This document shows, piece by piece, positions 25,121-33,995 of a DNA stretch of 64,000 bases. The stretch lies in contig NZ_JNYZ01000008.1 of NCBI RefSeq assembly GCF_000717335.1, positions 124,001 through 188,000 on the forward strand. The letters run 5' to 3'. A program made the position numbers and the translations under genes. The DNA is from Amycolatopsis jejuensis. Its GTDB lineage: Bacteria > Actinomycetota > Actinomycetes > Mycobacteriales > Pseudonocardiaceae. Under the pieces are notes generated by a model. It was not told the origin of the DNA. It saw only the letters and a program-made list of their open reading frames with translations, and searched no databases. Numbering within the stretch: position 1 is the stretch's first letter; every line of letters starts with the position of its first letter.

Positions 25121-26256
25121 CGCGATCGGCTGATGCCATCGTGATCGGTGGCGGCATCGTGGGGATGTTCGTCGCGTGGCACCTCGCGAAACGAGGTGCG
25201 GCGGTGACCGTGCTCGACCGTGTCGGCGTCGGTTCGGGGGCCACGTCGGTGCAGCCCGGCGGTGTCCGGACCCAATGGACCGCACCGGAAACCTGCCGGA
25301 TGGCCTTGGAGTCACGGGCTTTCTACGACGAGGCCGAATCGGTTCTGCAACCGCCACGCAGCCTGGAATTCGACGAATGCGGCTACGCGTTCATCGCGTC
25401 GAAGCCCGAGACGCTGGCCGCTTTGCAGGAGTCGGTCGACCGGCAACGGGCACTCGGCGTCCCCTCGGCGATGGTCAGCCCGGCCGAGCTGGCCGAACTC
25501 GTGCCCGGCCTCGATCCGGACACGGTCTGCGGCGGCGCCTACAACGCGCGCGACGGGTACTTCGGCCGTCCGGCCGCCGTGGTCACCGCGGTCGAACAGG
25601 CGGCGCGGCGGCTGGGTACCACGGTACTCGTCCAGGAAGTCACCGCCATCCGGCGCGACCGAGCACAATGGACAGTCCGCACCGGCGACGGCAGTGAGCT
25701 ACAGGCCGATCACGTCGTTCTCGCGGCCGGTGCCGATTCCGCCCCGCTCGCGGCACCGCTCGGCCTCGTGCTCCCGGTCCGGCCCGAACCGCGGTACCTC
25801 TTCTACAGCAACCGGATCGCCCCCTGGCTGGTCCGGCCGCTGTGTGTCTTCCAGGACGAGCACTTCGCGGTGAAACATCTCGCGGACGGTAGCGTGCTGG
25901 CGGCGGACCTGCGGCTCGGCCTCGACGGAACGCTCGACGAGAACGGCTGGCGCGACCTGGTCACCTGGAAAGCCCGGCAGCTGGTGCCGTCGCTGGAGTA
26001 CGTGCGGTATCCGGTCATGGTCGCCGGGTACTACGACGTGACACCGGATGCCCAGCTGATCGTCGGCGCGGTGGACGGGCTGCCCGGGCTCTCGGTCGCC
26101 TGCGGCATGAACGGCCGGGGCTTGATGCTCGCGCCGAGCGTGGGGCGGATGGTGGCCGAGGAGCTTCTCGGGGAGGCCGGACCGGTTCCGGAAACCCTTT
26201 CCCCGCACCGGTTCTCCGGAAACCGGGCGTTCGCCGGGGAACGGCAGGTCATCTGA
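25117..26256 (+). CDS. FAD-dependent oxidoreductase, DAO/sarcosine-oxidase-beta-like
   Basis: The protein has 379 residues. The Rossmann FAD motif GGGIVG (residues 11-16) lies in 'AIVIGGGIVGMFVAWHLAKR'. Further family segments are 'GSGATSVQPGGVRTQW', 'VVLAAGADS' and, near the C-terminus, 'YYDVTPDAQLIVGAVDGLPG' and 'ACGMNGRGLMLAPSVGRMVA'. Such enzymes oxidise the amine of amino acids, N-methyl amino acids or opine-like compounds to imines. It is co-translated with the RidA-like protein. Its last 8 bp overlap the convergent GMC gene. Confidence 0.9.
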   Translation: MTRSADAIVIGGGIVGMFVAWHLAKRGAAVTVLDRVGVGSGATSVQPGGVRTQWTAPETCRMALESRAFYDEAESVLQPPRSLEFDECGYAFIASKPETLAALQESVDRQRALGVPSAMVSPAELAELVPGLDPDTVCGGAYNARDGYFGRPAAVVTAVEQAARRLGTTVLVQEVTAIRRDRAQWTVRTGDGSELQADHVVLAAGADSAPLAAPLGLVLPVRPEPRYLFYSNRIAPWLVRPLCVFQDEHFAVKHLADGSVLAADLRLGLDGTLDENGWRDLVTWKARQLVPSLEYVRYPVMVAGYYDVTPDAQLIVGAVDGLPGLSVACGMNGRGLMLAPSVGRMVAEELLGEAGPVPETLSPHRFSGNRAFAGERQVI

Positions 26257-27703
26257 GCATCAGCTGCGCGACCCGCTCCCCGACCACCACCGTCGGGAGG
26301 GCCGGAGTGGCCCGCGGGATCGTCGGGAACACCGAAGCATCCGCGACCCGCACCCCGGCGACCCCGTGGACCCGGGCCTCGTGGTCCACCACCGCACCGT
26401 CGTCGGCCGGACCCATGCGGCACGAACCCGCGGGATGCCAGTAATGCCGGTGGGTGCGGCGGATCCAATCCGGCAGGTCGTGACTGCTGGCGGCATCGGT
26501 GAGTTCGCGGCCCAGCAGTTTGCCGAAACCCGACGGGAGGAGTTCTTCGAGAACCCACGTCACGCCGTACGCGACGCTGCTCAGGTCGGCGCCGTCGGGA
26601 TCGCTGAAGAAACCCGGATCCACCTCCGCGCGGACGGCCGGGTCGGCCGAGCGCAGGCGGACCCGGCCGCGCGACACCGGGCGTAGCTGGCTCACCGGGA
26701 GCACGCAGCGCCAGCCGGTATCGAGGGTCGGGTCCGGTTCGATCCACGGGTAGACATGGAGGTCGTACGGTCCGGTGCAGTGTGGCGACCGGAGTTTGGC
26801 CAGCGCTTGTTCCTCGGGCAGCGCGCGGTGGCGGGCGAACTCCGCGAGGTCGTGGGCGAGGTCGGCGGTCGCGGCGAATTCCAGCTGGGCGGCGGGATGG
26901 TCGTGCAGATTCTCCCCCACGCCGGGGAGATCGGCGGCCGCCGGGACGCCGATCGACCGCAGGTGGTCCGCGGGGCCGATCCCCGACCGCAGCAGGATTT
27001 CCGGCGAGCCGTACGCGCCCGCGCACAGGACGATTTCGTCCGCGGCCACGGTGACGCGACCACCGGCGGTGATGACTTCGACTGCCCGGGCACGGCCGTG
27101 GTCGATCACCACCCGGTCGACCACGGCGTCCGGGAGGATCTGCAGTTTCGCCCGGACCGGTTCCAGGTAACGGAAGGCGGTGTTCGCCCGTACCCCGTCG
27201 TGGATGTTCACCGGGGCGCACCCTGCGCCGACCGCCCCGTCGAGGTCGTCCAGGTCGTTTCTCACGGGGACGCCGGTCGCTGCGCACCCGTCCAGGAATG
27301 CTTGCTGGAACGGCTGGATCTCCTCGGGTTTCCACGAGCGCAAGCCCATCTGCTGGGCAGCTGCGGCGAAAAGCGGGCGTAACGACGCGCTGTCCCAACC
27401 TGGGCTGTCCCACGCGTCATAGTCTCCGGCCCAGCCGACGGTCTGGGTACAGCCGTTGTGTGCCGAGCAGCCGCCGAGGACCCGGGCGCGGTCGTACCCG
27501 AGCGGCTGACCTGCCGCGCCGTGGCCGAAGTAGCCCCAGTCATGGCTGGTGGGCAGGCTGGTCGCGTCGAGGAGGTCCGCGGGCCACTTCGCCATCGGGC
27601 CGTAGTCCGGTCCGGCTTCGATCAGGAGTACGTCCCGCCCGGCTTCCGCGAGCCGCGCGGCCACCACGCATCCCGCGGTACCGCCGCCTGCGACGACGAT
27701 CAT
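26249..27703 (-). CDS. GMC-family oxidoreductase
   Basis: This 484-residue flavoprotein starts 'MIVVAGGGTAGCVVAARLAE' (FAD motif), then 'LLIEAGPDYGP', 'RVLGGCSAHNG' (GMC signature 1) and 'GAYGSPEILLRSGIGP' (signature 2). The C-terminal active-site region is 'HYWHPAGSCRMGP'. GMC enzymes oxidise primary or secondary alcohols. The ATG at 27703 overlaps the aldehyde dehydrogenase stop, which excludes the longer frame. With the neighbouring dehydrogenase it suggests alcohol to aldehyde to acid oxidation. It is the last gene of the module B enzyme operon and overlaps the convergent DAO gene by 8 bp. Confidence 0.9.
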   Translation of the reverse strand: MIVVAGGGTAGCVVAARLAEAGRDVLLIEAGPDYGPMAKWPADLLDATSLPTSHDWGYFGHGAAGQPLGYDRARVLGGCSAHNGCTQTVGWAGDYDAWDSPGWDSASLRPLFAAAAQQMGLRSWKPEEIQPFQQAFLDGCAATGVPVRNDLDDLDGAVGAGCAPVNIHDGVRANTAFRYLEPVRAKLQILPDAVVDRVVIDHGRARAVEVITAGGRVTVAADEIVLCAGAYGSPEILLRSGIGPADHLRSIGVPAAADLPGVGENLHDHPAAQLEFAATADLAHDLAEFARHRALPEEQALAKLRSPHCTGPYDLHVYPWIEPDPTLDTGWRCVLPVSQLRPVSRGRVRLRSADPAVRAEVDPGFFSDPDGADLSSVAYGVTWVLEELLPSGFGKLLGRELTDAASSHDLPDWIRRTHRHYWHPAGSCRMGPADDGAVVDHEARVHGVAGVRVADASVFPTIPRATPALPTVVVGERVAQLMLR

Positions 27704-29109
27704 GCCCACGCCACCATGACGTGCTTGATCCGCGTGTACGCCTCCAGGCCGTAGAGCGAAAGATCCTTGCCGCCGCCGGTTTCCTTGAACCCGCCGTGCG
27801 GCATTTCGGCCGCGGTCGTCACGTGCGTGTTGACCCACGTGATCCCGAAATCCAGGTCCGCGACGACGCGCATCGCCCGGCCCGCCTCGCGGGTCCACAC
27901 GCTGGCGGCGAGGCCGTGCCGCACGTCGTTGGCCAGTGCGACGGCTTCCCGCTCCGTCGCGAACGGCTGCACGGTGAGGACCGGGCCGAAGGTTTCCTCT
28001 TGGACCAGCTCGTCTTTCTGCCCGGCACCGCGCACGACGGTCGGCTGGTAGTAGAACCCCGGACCCTCCTCCACCTGACCACCCGCGACGACTTCGGCAC
28101 TGCCGCGCCGCTCCACCAGCCCGGCGACCCGGTCCAGCTGGACCTGGCTGATCAACGGAGCGTACCCGCCCTCCCGGCCCGGCCCCGCCGCGATCCGGTG
28201 GGCCGCTTCCGCCGCGAGCGCGGCCACCAGTTCGTCGTGGACGTCCTCGTGCACCAGCACCCGGGCGGGCGCGGTGCAGTCCTGCCCGGCGTTGTAGAAC
28301 GCGGCATCCGCGACGAGCTCCGCACACCGGGCGACGTCGGCATCCGCGAACACCAGAACCGGCGCATTGCCCCCGAGTTCCAGATGGACCGGGCGGAGGT
28401 CGGCCGCCCGCGCCACCGCGCTGCCCGCGCGGACCGAACCGGTCAGGGCGACCATCGCCGCGTCACGATGGCTCGACAGCAGGCTCCCGGTCTCCCGGTC
28501 CCCGCAGACGACGTTCACCACCCCCGGCGGCAGATGCTTCGCGCACACCTCGGCCAGCAGAATGGCCGACGCCGGAGTCGCCTCGTCCGGTTTGAACACC
28601 ACCGTGTTCCCCGCTGCCACGGCCGGGGCGATCTTCCACACCGCGGTCATGAACGGGTAGTTCCACGGCGCGATCTGCGCGATCACGCCGAGCGGTTCCC
28701 GCCGCACCATCGACGTGTGCGCGCCGACGTACTCCCCCGCGGCCCGCCCCTCCAGCAGCCGCGCGGCCCCGGCGAAGAACCGGATCTGGTCGGTGACGGG
28801 CAGCAGCTCCTCCGTCTCGAACAGACCGGGGAACTTCCCGGTGTCCCGGCATTCCGCGGCCACGAACTCGTCCCGCCGCTGCTCGATCTCGGCGGCGACA
28901 GCCAGCAGAGCCGCCTGCCGCTCCCCGGGAGTCGTGCGGCGCCAGGTCTCGAAAGCCCTTGTCGCTGCTGCAAAAGCCGCGTCGACCTCGGGTGCCCGCG
29001 ACAGCGGCGCGCGACCGTACGCCGTCCCGGTCCGGGGCTCGACGAGGTCACTGCCGTCCCCCGAAGAACCGCAAAGCACGCCGTCGATGACATTGCCGAA
29101 CTCCGTCAT
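27700..29109 (-). CDS. Aldehyde dehydrogenase, aminobutyraldehyde-dehydrogenase-like
   Basis: The protein has 469 residues. Catalytic residues are in place: Asn150 in 'IAPWNYPF', Glu244 in 'LELGGNAP' and Cys278 in 'NAGQDCTAPAR'. The NAGQDC motif is typical of PatD/gamma-aminobutyraldehyde and betaine-aldehyde dehydrogenases, so an amino-aldehyde substrate is plausible. NAD(P)+-dependent oxidation to the acid occurs in the cytoplasm. It overlaps both neighbours by 4 bp, between the amidohydrolase and GMC genes. Confidence 0.92.
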   Translation of the reverse strand: MTEFGNVIDGVLCGSSGDGSDLVEPRTGTAYGRAPLSRAPEVDAAFAAATRAFETWRRTTPGERQAALLAVAAEIEQRRDEFVAAECRDTGKFPGLFETEELLPVTDQIRFFAGAARLLEGRAAGEYVGAHTSMVRREPLGVIAQIAPWNYPFMTAVWKIAPAVAAGNTVVFKPDEATPASAILLAEVCAKHLPPGVVNVVCGDRETGSLLSSHRDAAMVALTGSVRAGSAVARAADLRPVHLELGGNAPVLVFADADVARCAELVADAAFYNAGQDCTAPARVLVHEDVHDELVAALAAEAAHRIAAGPGREGGYAPLISQVQLDRVAGLVERRGSAEVVAGGQVEEGPGFYYQPTVVRGAGQKDELVQEETFGPVLTVQPFATEREAVALANDVRHGLAASVWTREAGRAMRVVADLDFGITWVNTHVTTAAEMPHGGFKETGGGKDLSLYGLEAYTRIKHVMVAWA

Positions 29110-30323
29110 TTCCCCTCCTCACCCGAGCGCACGACCCGACCGGCCTGCACCACCGTCGTCACCCGGCTTGCCACCGCACTCAAATCGGCCGGATCGCCAT
29201 CCAGTACCACGAGATCCGCGGCAAAACCCGGCTGCACGCGGCCGATCTCCTCATCGAGACGCAGCAGTTCCGCACCCCCGCGCGTCGAAGCGCGAAGCAC
29301 GTCGAACGGCGCCATCCCGGCCTTCGCCATCAACTCAAGCTCGGCCAGATTCGTCCCGTGCACGCCGACGCCGGAGTCCGTCCCCATCGCGATCCGCACT
29401 CCGGCGTCCACCGCCCGGCGGAACGATTCCGTGTGCGTTTCCAGTACTGCCTTGGCTTTCTCCACCGCTCCGCGCGGCAGCGCCGACGCACCGGCCGCGG
29501 CGCGTTCCACCACGGCGAGCGGAGCGGACAACGTCGGTACCAGCCAGGTGCCGTGCCGGAGCATCAGCTCGATGGCTTCGTCGTCGAGGTACACGCCATG
29601 CTCGATCGACCGGACCCCGTGCCGCACCGCGGCTTTGATCCCTTCGGCAGCGTGCGCGTGCGCCATCACGTCGAGACCGGCCATGGCTGCTTCGGCGGTG
29701 ATCTCGGCGAGTTCGTCGTCGCGGAACTGGCGGTTGCCCAGTTCGTCGGCGGACAACACGCCCCCGGTCGTCGCGACCTTGATCCAGTCGGCCCGTGCCC
29801 GCACCAGCTCGCGGACCTTCACCCGCGCCTCGGCAACGCCGTCCACCAGCGCCCCTGGTGCCCCGGGATGCACCGGCAGCAGCGGAGCGTCGCAGCCGGA
29901 CGGCAGGTGGTCGTCGCCGTGGCCGCCGGTCTGGCTGAGCATCGTGATGGCGTTCCGCATCCGCGGCCCGGGAATCAGCCCGGTCTCGACCGCGCGGCGG
30001 ATCCCGTAGTCGGCCCCCGCCGCGTCCCGCACCGTGGTGATGCCGGATTCCAGGGTCACCCGCAGGTTGCGCGCGGCCTGGAAGAACAGCAGCGAGAACG
30101 GCGTCTGCAAGATCCGCCAGCTGTCGATCTCGCTGAACATCACGTGCACGTGGCAGTCGATGAACCCGGGCAGCACGGTCTGCCCGGTCACGTCGAGCAC
30201 CACGTCCCCGTCGATGCCGGAACCGATCGCTTCGATCCGGCCGTCCACCACGAGCACGTCCGCCCGTTCCGGCGTAACGCCGTCGAACACCGACCCACCG
30301 GCCAGCACCAGCCGCTCAGACAT
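29106..30323 (-). CDS. Amidohydrolase (COG1228 type)
   Basis: The protein has 405 residues. Metal ligands are in 'GFIDCHVHVMFS' (about 53-64), 'WIKVATTGGV', 'MAHAHAAEG', 'SIEHGVYLDDE' and 'AMGTDSGVGVHG', closely following the first amidohydrolase at 1.8-3.0 kb. The ATG at 30323 lies inside the end of the S9 peptidase gene (8-bp overlap), which rules out the longer frame. As in module A, an amidohydrolase directly follows an S9 peptidase, implying sequential processing of one imported substrate class. Confidence 0.9.
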   Translation of the reverse strand: MSERLVLAGGSVFDGVTPERADVLVVDGRIEAIGSGIDGDVVLDVTGQTVLPGFIDCHVHVMFSEIDSWRILQTPFSLLFFQAARNLRVTLESGITTVRDAAGADYGIRRAVETGLIPGPRMRNAITMLSQTGGHGDDHLPSGCDAPLLPVHPGAPGALVDGVAEARVKVRELVRARADWIKVATTGGVLSADELGNRQFRDDELAEITAEAAMAGLDVMAHAHAAEGIKAAVRHGVRSIEHGVYLDDEAIELMLRHGTWLVPTLSAPLAVVERAAAGASALPRGAVEKAKAVLETHTESFRRAVDAGVRIAMGTDSGVGVHGTNLAELELMAKAGMAPFDVLRASTRGGAELLRLDEEIGRVQPGFAADLVVLDGDPADLSAVASRVTTVVQAGRVVRSGEEGK

Positions 30324-32214
30324 AGCGCACCATCCACTCGAGCAGCGCCTCGTTCTGCGCCCGCCGCACGGGCACCGGCCCGTTGATCGCCCCTTCGTGC
30401 GATGCGCCGGGGAACAACAACATTTCCGCGACACACCCCGCGCGCCGAAGGGCGGCGTAGAACTGCTTGCTCTGCTCCGGCGGACAGCGATGGTCCTGTT
30501 CGCCTTGCATGATCAGTGTCGGAGTCCGGCAGGTGTGCGCCGTGGTGATCGGCGAACACCGGACATACGTCTCGAACGCCGTTTCCGGGGTCCCGCCGAG
30601 AATCTTGGGCACGAAAGTCAGCCCGATGTCGCTCGTGCCGTACATGCTCCAGAAGTTCGTGACCGGGTTCTCCACCACAGCCGCGCGGAAGCGGTTCGTA
30701 TGCGACACGATCCACGACGTCATGTACCCGCCGTAGGACAGGCCACCGACGCCAAGCCGCTCCGGATCGGCGTAGCCCTGCTCCACCGCGGCATCGACCG
30801 CGGCCATCAGGTCCGCATAATCGTCCACGCCCCAGTCGCCGGTGATGGCGTCGGCGAAATCGGCGCCGTAGCCACGCGAACCCCGCGGATTCACCATCAG
30901 CACGCCGAATCCGGCGTGACACAGCAGCTGTGCGTCACCGAAGAACACGTGCCCGAAGGCCGACTTCGGGCCGCCGTGGATCAGCAGAACGGTCGGCACC
31001 GGGCCGGTTTTCCCGTGCGGGCGCAGGAACTTCGCCTGCACCTTGGGCCCGTCCGGCGCCGACACCCAGAAGTCGATCAGCTCCGGCTCGCCGCGCAGCC
31101 CGGCGTTCTCCGCCGCGGTGTCGGTGACCCGGGTGTCCGCGCCGGTGTCCAGGTCGCGCAGCCACAGGTCCGGCGCCGCGTTGACGGTTCCCTTGGCGTA
31201 CAAGAGCTTCCCGGCAGCGTAGGCCAGCGGGTACGCGCAGAACGTACCCGCGACCACGGGGGTGGACTGCGGTGGCCCGGCGAGCGCGACCCGGTGGATC
31301 TCCAGCCGGTCGCCTGCCTGGACCCGCACCAGCGCGTCCTCCCCGGCGACGAGCAGCCGCGGGTCGGGGTTGGTGAACGGCACCGGCAGGTCGCCGATCA
31401 CGTCGCCGTTCACGTCCAGTTCCAGTGCCGCCGTACGGTTCTCGACCTCGGCCCCGACCACGAGCAGCTCGCCGAGGTCCTCCGTCTCGAAGCCCAGCGA
31501 CGTCACCGCCACCCCATCGGGAAGCGCCGCCACCGCGAAGAAATCCGGCGCCTGGGCGAGGTCCCGGACCGTCCCGTCGAGCGAAACCACGCGTACCCGG
31601 CAAACCGGGTCCCAGTCGTCCGGCCCGCAGGTCGCCAGGTACGCCAGCTCCGCCGACCCGGGCAGCCAGCTCGGCACGCCGTTGACCCACTGATCCGCGG
31701 TCAGGCGACGGTGTTCGCCCGTGGCGACGTCGACCACGTGCAGGTCCAGCGCCACCGCATCGACCAGCCCGAGCCCGTCCTGCCAGCCGATCGCACGCGT
31801 CACGCGGTACGGCTGCACGGGGTCCGGCACGTCCGGCGGCGGCGCCTGGTACGCGAGCAGGCGGCCGTCCGGGCTCCACACCGGACGTCCGGCAACGTCG
31901 TGCGCCAGCGTGGTGAGCGCCATGGTCGCGACGTCGAGCACCATCAGCCGGGCCGGTTCGTCCCCGTCCTCCTCGGACCGGAACGCGAGCCGGGTGCCGT
32001 CGGGCGACCACGCCGGGTCGGTGTTCCGCACCCCGGCGCGCACCTGGGTGAATTCCTGGTCCCCGGCCCTGCCGAACCGCAAGGCGATCGCCTCGGTGTC
32101 CCCGGCCACGGCCGAGACGCACCACGCCACCGCCCCGCCGTCCGGGGCCAGGTCGGCGTCGTGCACCAAGGTCATCGCCTCGATCGCGGCCACCGCTACC
32201 CGTTCCTCGGTCAC
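30316..32214 (-). CDS. S9-family serine peptidase (acylaminoacyl-/dipeptidyl-peptidase-like)
   Basis: About 632 residues: a propeller domain ('PAWSPDGTRLAFRSEEDG', 'PVWSPDGRLLAYQ'), then the hydrolase domain with 'VLLIHGGPKSAFG', nucleophile GLSYGG, acid 'MQGEQDHRCPPEQS' and 'FPGASHEG' for the His. The GTG at 32214 has GGAG 5 bp before it; an ATG at 32229 without a ribosome site is the alternative. No signal peptide, so it is cytoplasmic. It is the head of the module B enzyme operon and divergent from an unusual TetR gene with only about 40-55 bp between them. Confidence 0.9.
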   Translation of the reverse strand: MTEERVAVAAIEAMTLVHDADLAPDGGAVAWCVSAVAGDTEAIALRFGRAGDQEFTQVRAGVRNTDPAWSPDGTRLAFRSEEDGDEPARLMVLDVATMALTTLAHDVAGRPVWSPDGRLLAYQAPPPDVPDPVQPYRVTRAIGWQDGLGLVDAVALDLHVVDVATGEHRRLTADQWVNGVPSWLPGSAELAYLATCGPDDWDPVCRVRVVSLDGTVRDLAQAPDFFAVAALPDGVAVTSLGFETEDLGELLVVGAEVENRTAALELDVNGDVIGDLPVPFTNPDPRLLVAGEDALVRVQAGDRLEIHRVALAGPPQSTPVVAGTFCAYPLAYAAGKLLYAKGTVNAAPDLWLRDLDTGADTRVTDTAAENAGLRGEPELIDFWVSAPDGPKVQAKFLRPHGKTGPVPTVLLIHGGPKSAFGHVFFGDAQLLCHAGFGVLMVNPRGSRGYGADFADAITGDWGVDDYADLMAAVDAAVEQGYADPERLGVGGLSYGGYMTSWIVSHTNRFRAAVVENPVTNFWSMYGTSDIGLTFVPKILGGTPETAFETYVRCSPITTAHTCRTPTLIMQGEQDHRCPPEQSKQFYAALRRAGCVAEMLLFPGASHEGAINGPVPVRRAQNEALLEWMVRYV

Positions 32215-32229
32215 ATCCGCTCCGCTCAT

Positions 32230-32269
32230 AATTGTTTTACGAAGTTTGCACATACGGTACGCTGAGGGC
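32230..32269. promoter_or_regulatory. Short AT-rich divergent promoter region
   Basis: About 40 bp, clearly AT-richer than the surroundings, separates divergent genes. TACGCT (32258-32263) ends 6 bp before the TetR ATG, so that mRNA may be leaderless. The two promoters must overlap, which favours autoregulation of the TetR protein together with control of the peptidase operon. Confidence 0.4.
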
Positions 32270-33028
32270 ATGGCTGAGTCCAGATCATCGCGCGGCACCA
32301 GGACCGCGGGCCGCCCCCGCCGCAACCGGCCGCGGGAGGAAACGCGGGCGCTGCTGCTCGAAGCCGCGGCGCGGGTGACGATCGCCCGGGTCAGCCCGGC
32401 GACCGCGGAGGACCACAACCTGCTGGCCGACATCCGGATCACCGACGTGCTCGCCGAGGTCAACCGCTCGGTCGTCGGCTCGGAGCGCGGCGCGCGGATG
32501 ACCACCGGGGCCTTCTACCAGATCTGGCCCAACCAGGCGGCTTTCCAGCGCGAGCTGCTCGCGCACATCATGGACCAGATCGCCGTCCCCGGCGCGAACG
32601 AGGTCGAGAAGCTGGCGTTCGAGCTCGTCGCGGACGGGGTGCCGGCGGCCGAGATCTTCCGCCAGGTCAACGATTCCGACTTCGAGGCGACCCGCACCAC
32701 CCCGGAGCTGTTCCTCGCGCTCGGCCTGGGTGCCTTGGCCTCGCCGGAAATGGTCCGCGAGGCGCAGGCCGAGGCGAACGAGAAGTACGTCGCCTCGGTC
32801 GACCACCTCTTCAGCGCGCTGCTGCGCTATGCGGGCCGCCGCCTCCGCCCGGACCGCACGATGGAGGACCTGGTGTGGGCCACCGAAGCGCTCGCCGTCG
32901 GGTACCTGCTGCGCAGCCGGACCCACCCGGACATCCCGGAACGCAGCGACAGCAACGGCTGGAGCGCCCGGGCGACCGCATTCCTCGGCGTGATCGACGC
33001 CTTCACCGAGCCCGCCGAACGCGCCTGA
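32270..33028 (+). CDS. TetR-like regulator with an expanded helix-turn-helix region
   Basis: The protein has 252 residues. A basic N-tail leads into 'TRALLLEAAARVTIARVS', the first TetR helix. The usual next segment is interrupted by about 15-20 extra residues, and the recognition helix appears as 'RMTTGAFYQIWPNQAAFQRE' (about 82-101), equivalent to the 'GTLYHYFPSKEAL' segment of ordinary members. The remainder is helical. It probably represses or senses for the divergent peptidase/amidohydrolase operon. Its stop is 1 bp from the stop of the convergent transporter gene. Confidence 0.8.
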   Translation: MAESRSSRGTRTAGRPRRNRPREETRALLLEAAARVTIARVSPATAEDHNLLADIRITDVLAEVNRSVVGSERGARMTTGAFYQIWPNQAAFQRELLAHIMDQIAVPGANEVEKLAFELVADGVPAAEIFRQVNDSDFEATRTTPELFLALGLGALASPEMVREAQAEANEKYVASVDHLFSALLRYAGRRLRPDRTMEDLVWATEALAVGYLLRSRTHPDIPERSDSNGWSARATAFLGVIDAFTEPAERA

Positions 33029-33029
33029 C

Positions 33030-33995
33030 CTACCGGTGCGCTGCCTCCGCCACCCGGAGGCAGGCGGTGCGGTGCGGACCGGAAACGACGTAGGGCGGGT
33101 CCTGCTCGGCGCATTCCGCAATGGCCCGGGGGCAGCGGCTGCGGAACCGGCATCCGCCGATCTGGGACAACGCACTGACGGGTTCTCCTTCCAGCGCCGG
33201 ACCTTCGACCCGGCGGCGCGGCGCCAGGTCCGGCACCGCGTTCAGCAACGCCGTCGTGTACGGATGCTGCGGTGCCTCGAAAAGCTCCTCCGCCGGGGCG
33301 TCCTCGACGATCCGGCCGAGATACATCACCACGACGCGATCGCACAGCGCCCGCACCACGCCGAGGTCGTGCGAGATGAACACGAGTGTCAGCCCGAGTT
33401 CGCGGCGCAGGTCCGCCAGCAGGTTGATCACCTTCGCCTGCGCCGAAACGTCCAATGCGGACACTGCCTCGTCGGCCACCAGCACCTCGGGCTGCACGGC
33501 GAGCGCACGGGCGATCGCGACCCGCTGCCGCTGCCCGCCGGACAGCTCGCGGGGCCGCGCGTCGAGCACCCGGTACGGCAGCCCGACCATGTCGATGAGC
33601 CCGCGCAGCGCCGATTCGAGCCCGGCCGCCGGGACGAGATCGTGGTGCTGGATCAGCTCGGCCAGCACCGACCGTACGCGCCGGCGCGGGTTGAGCGAGG
33701 AAGCCGGGTCCTGGAACACCATCTGGATCCGCCGCCGCTCGCCCGGATCGCGATGCTTCGTGACGTCGGCGCCGTCGAAGAGCACCTGCCCGGCCACCGG
33801 CTCCACGAGCCCCATCAGGACGTTCGCCAGCGTGCTCTTCCCGCACCCGGACTCCCCGACCAGCCCGACGCAGTCCGCCTTGCCGATGTCCAGGTCGACC
33901 CCATCGACAGCACGCAGCAGCACCGAACCACCGTCGACAGCGTCACGCACCGGGAACTCGACCCGCAAATCACGCAGTTGCAGCAACGCAGTCAT
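33030..33995 (-). CDS. Opp/Dpp ABC ATPase, DppF-like
   Basis: The protein has 321 residues. It has Walker A GESGCGKST, signature LSGGQRQRV, Walker B VLVADEAVSALD and an oligo_HPY tail 'CRFRSRCPRAIAEC'. The ATG at 33995 overlaps the DppD-like stop by 4 bp, so 13 extra codons of the longer frame are rejected. It powers import together with the DppD-like subunit. It is the last gene of the module B transporter operon. Confidence 0.92.
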   Translation of the reverse strand: MTALLQLRDLRVEFPVRDAVDGGSVLLRAVDGVDLDIGKADCVGLVGESGCGKSTLANVLMGLVEPVAGQVLFDGADVTKHRDPGERRRIQMVFQDPASSLNPRRRVRSVLAELIQHHDLVPAAGLESALRGLIDMVGLPYRVLDARPRELSGGQRQRVAIARALAVQPEVLVADEAVSALDVSAQAKVINLLADLRRELGLTLVFISHDLGVVRALCDRVVVMYLGRIVEDAPAEELFEAPQHPYTTALLNAVPDLAPRRRVEGPALEGEPVSALSQIGGCRFRSRCPRAIAECAEQDPPYVVSGPHRTACLRVAEAAHR

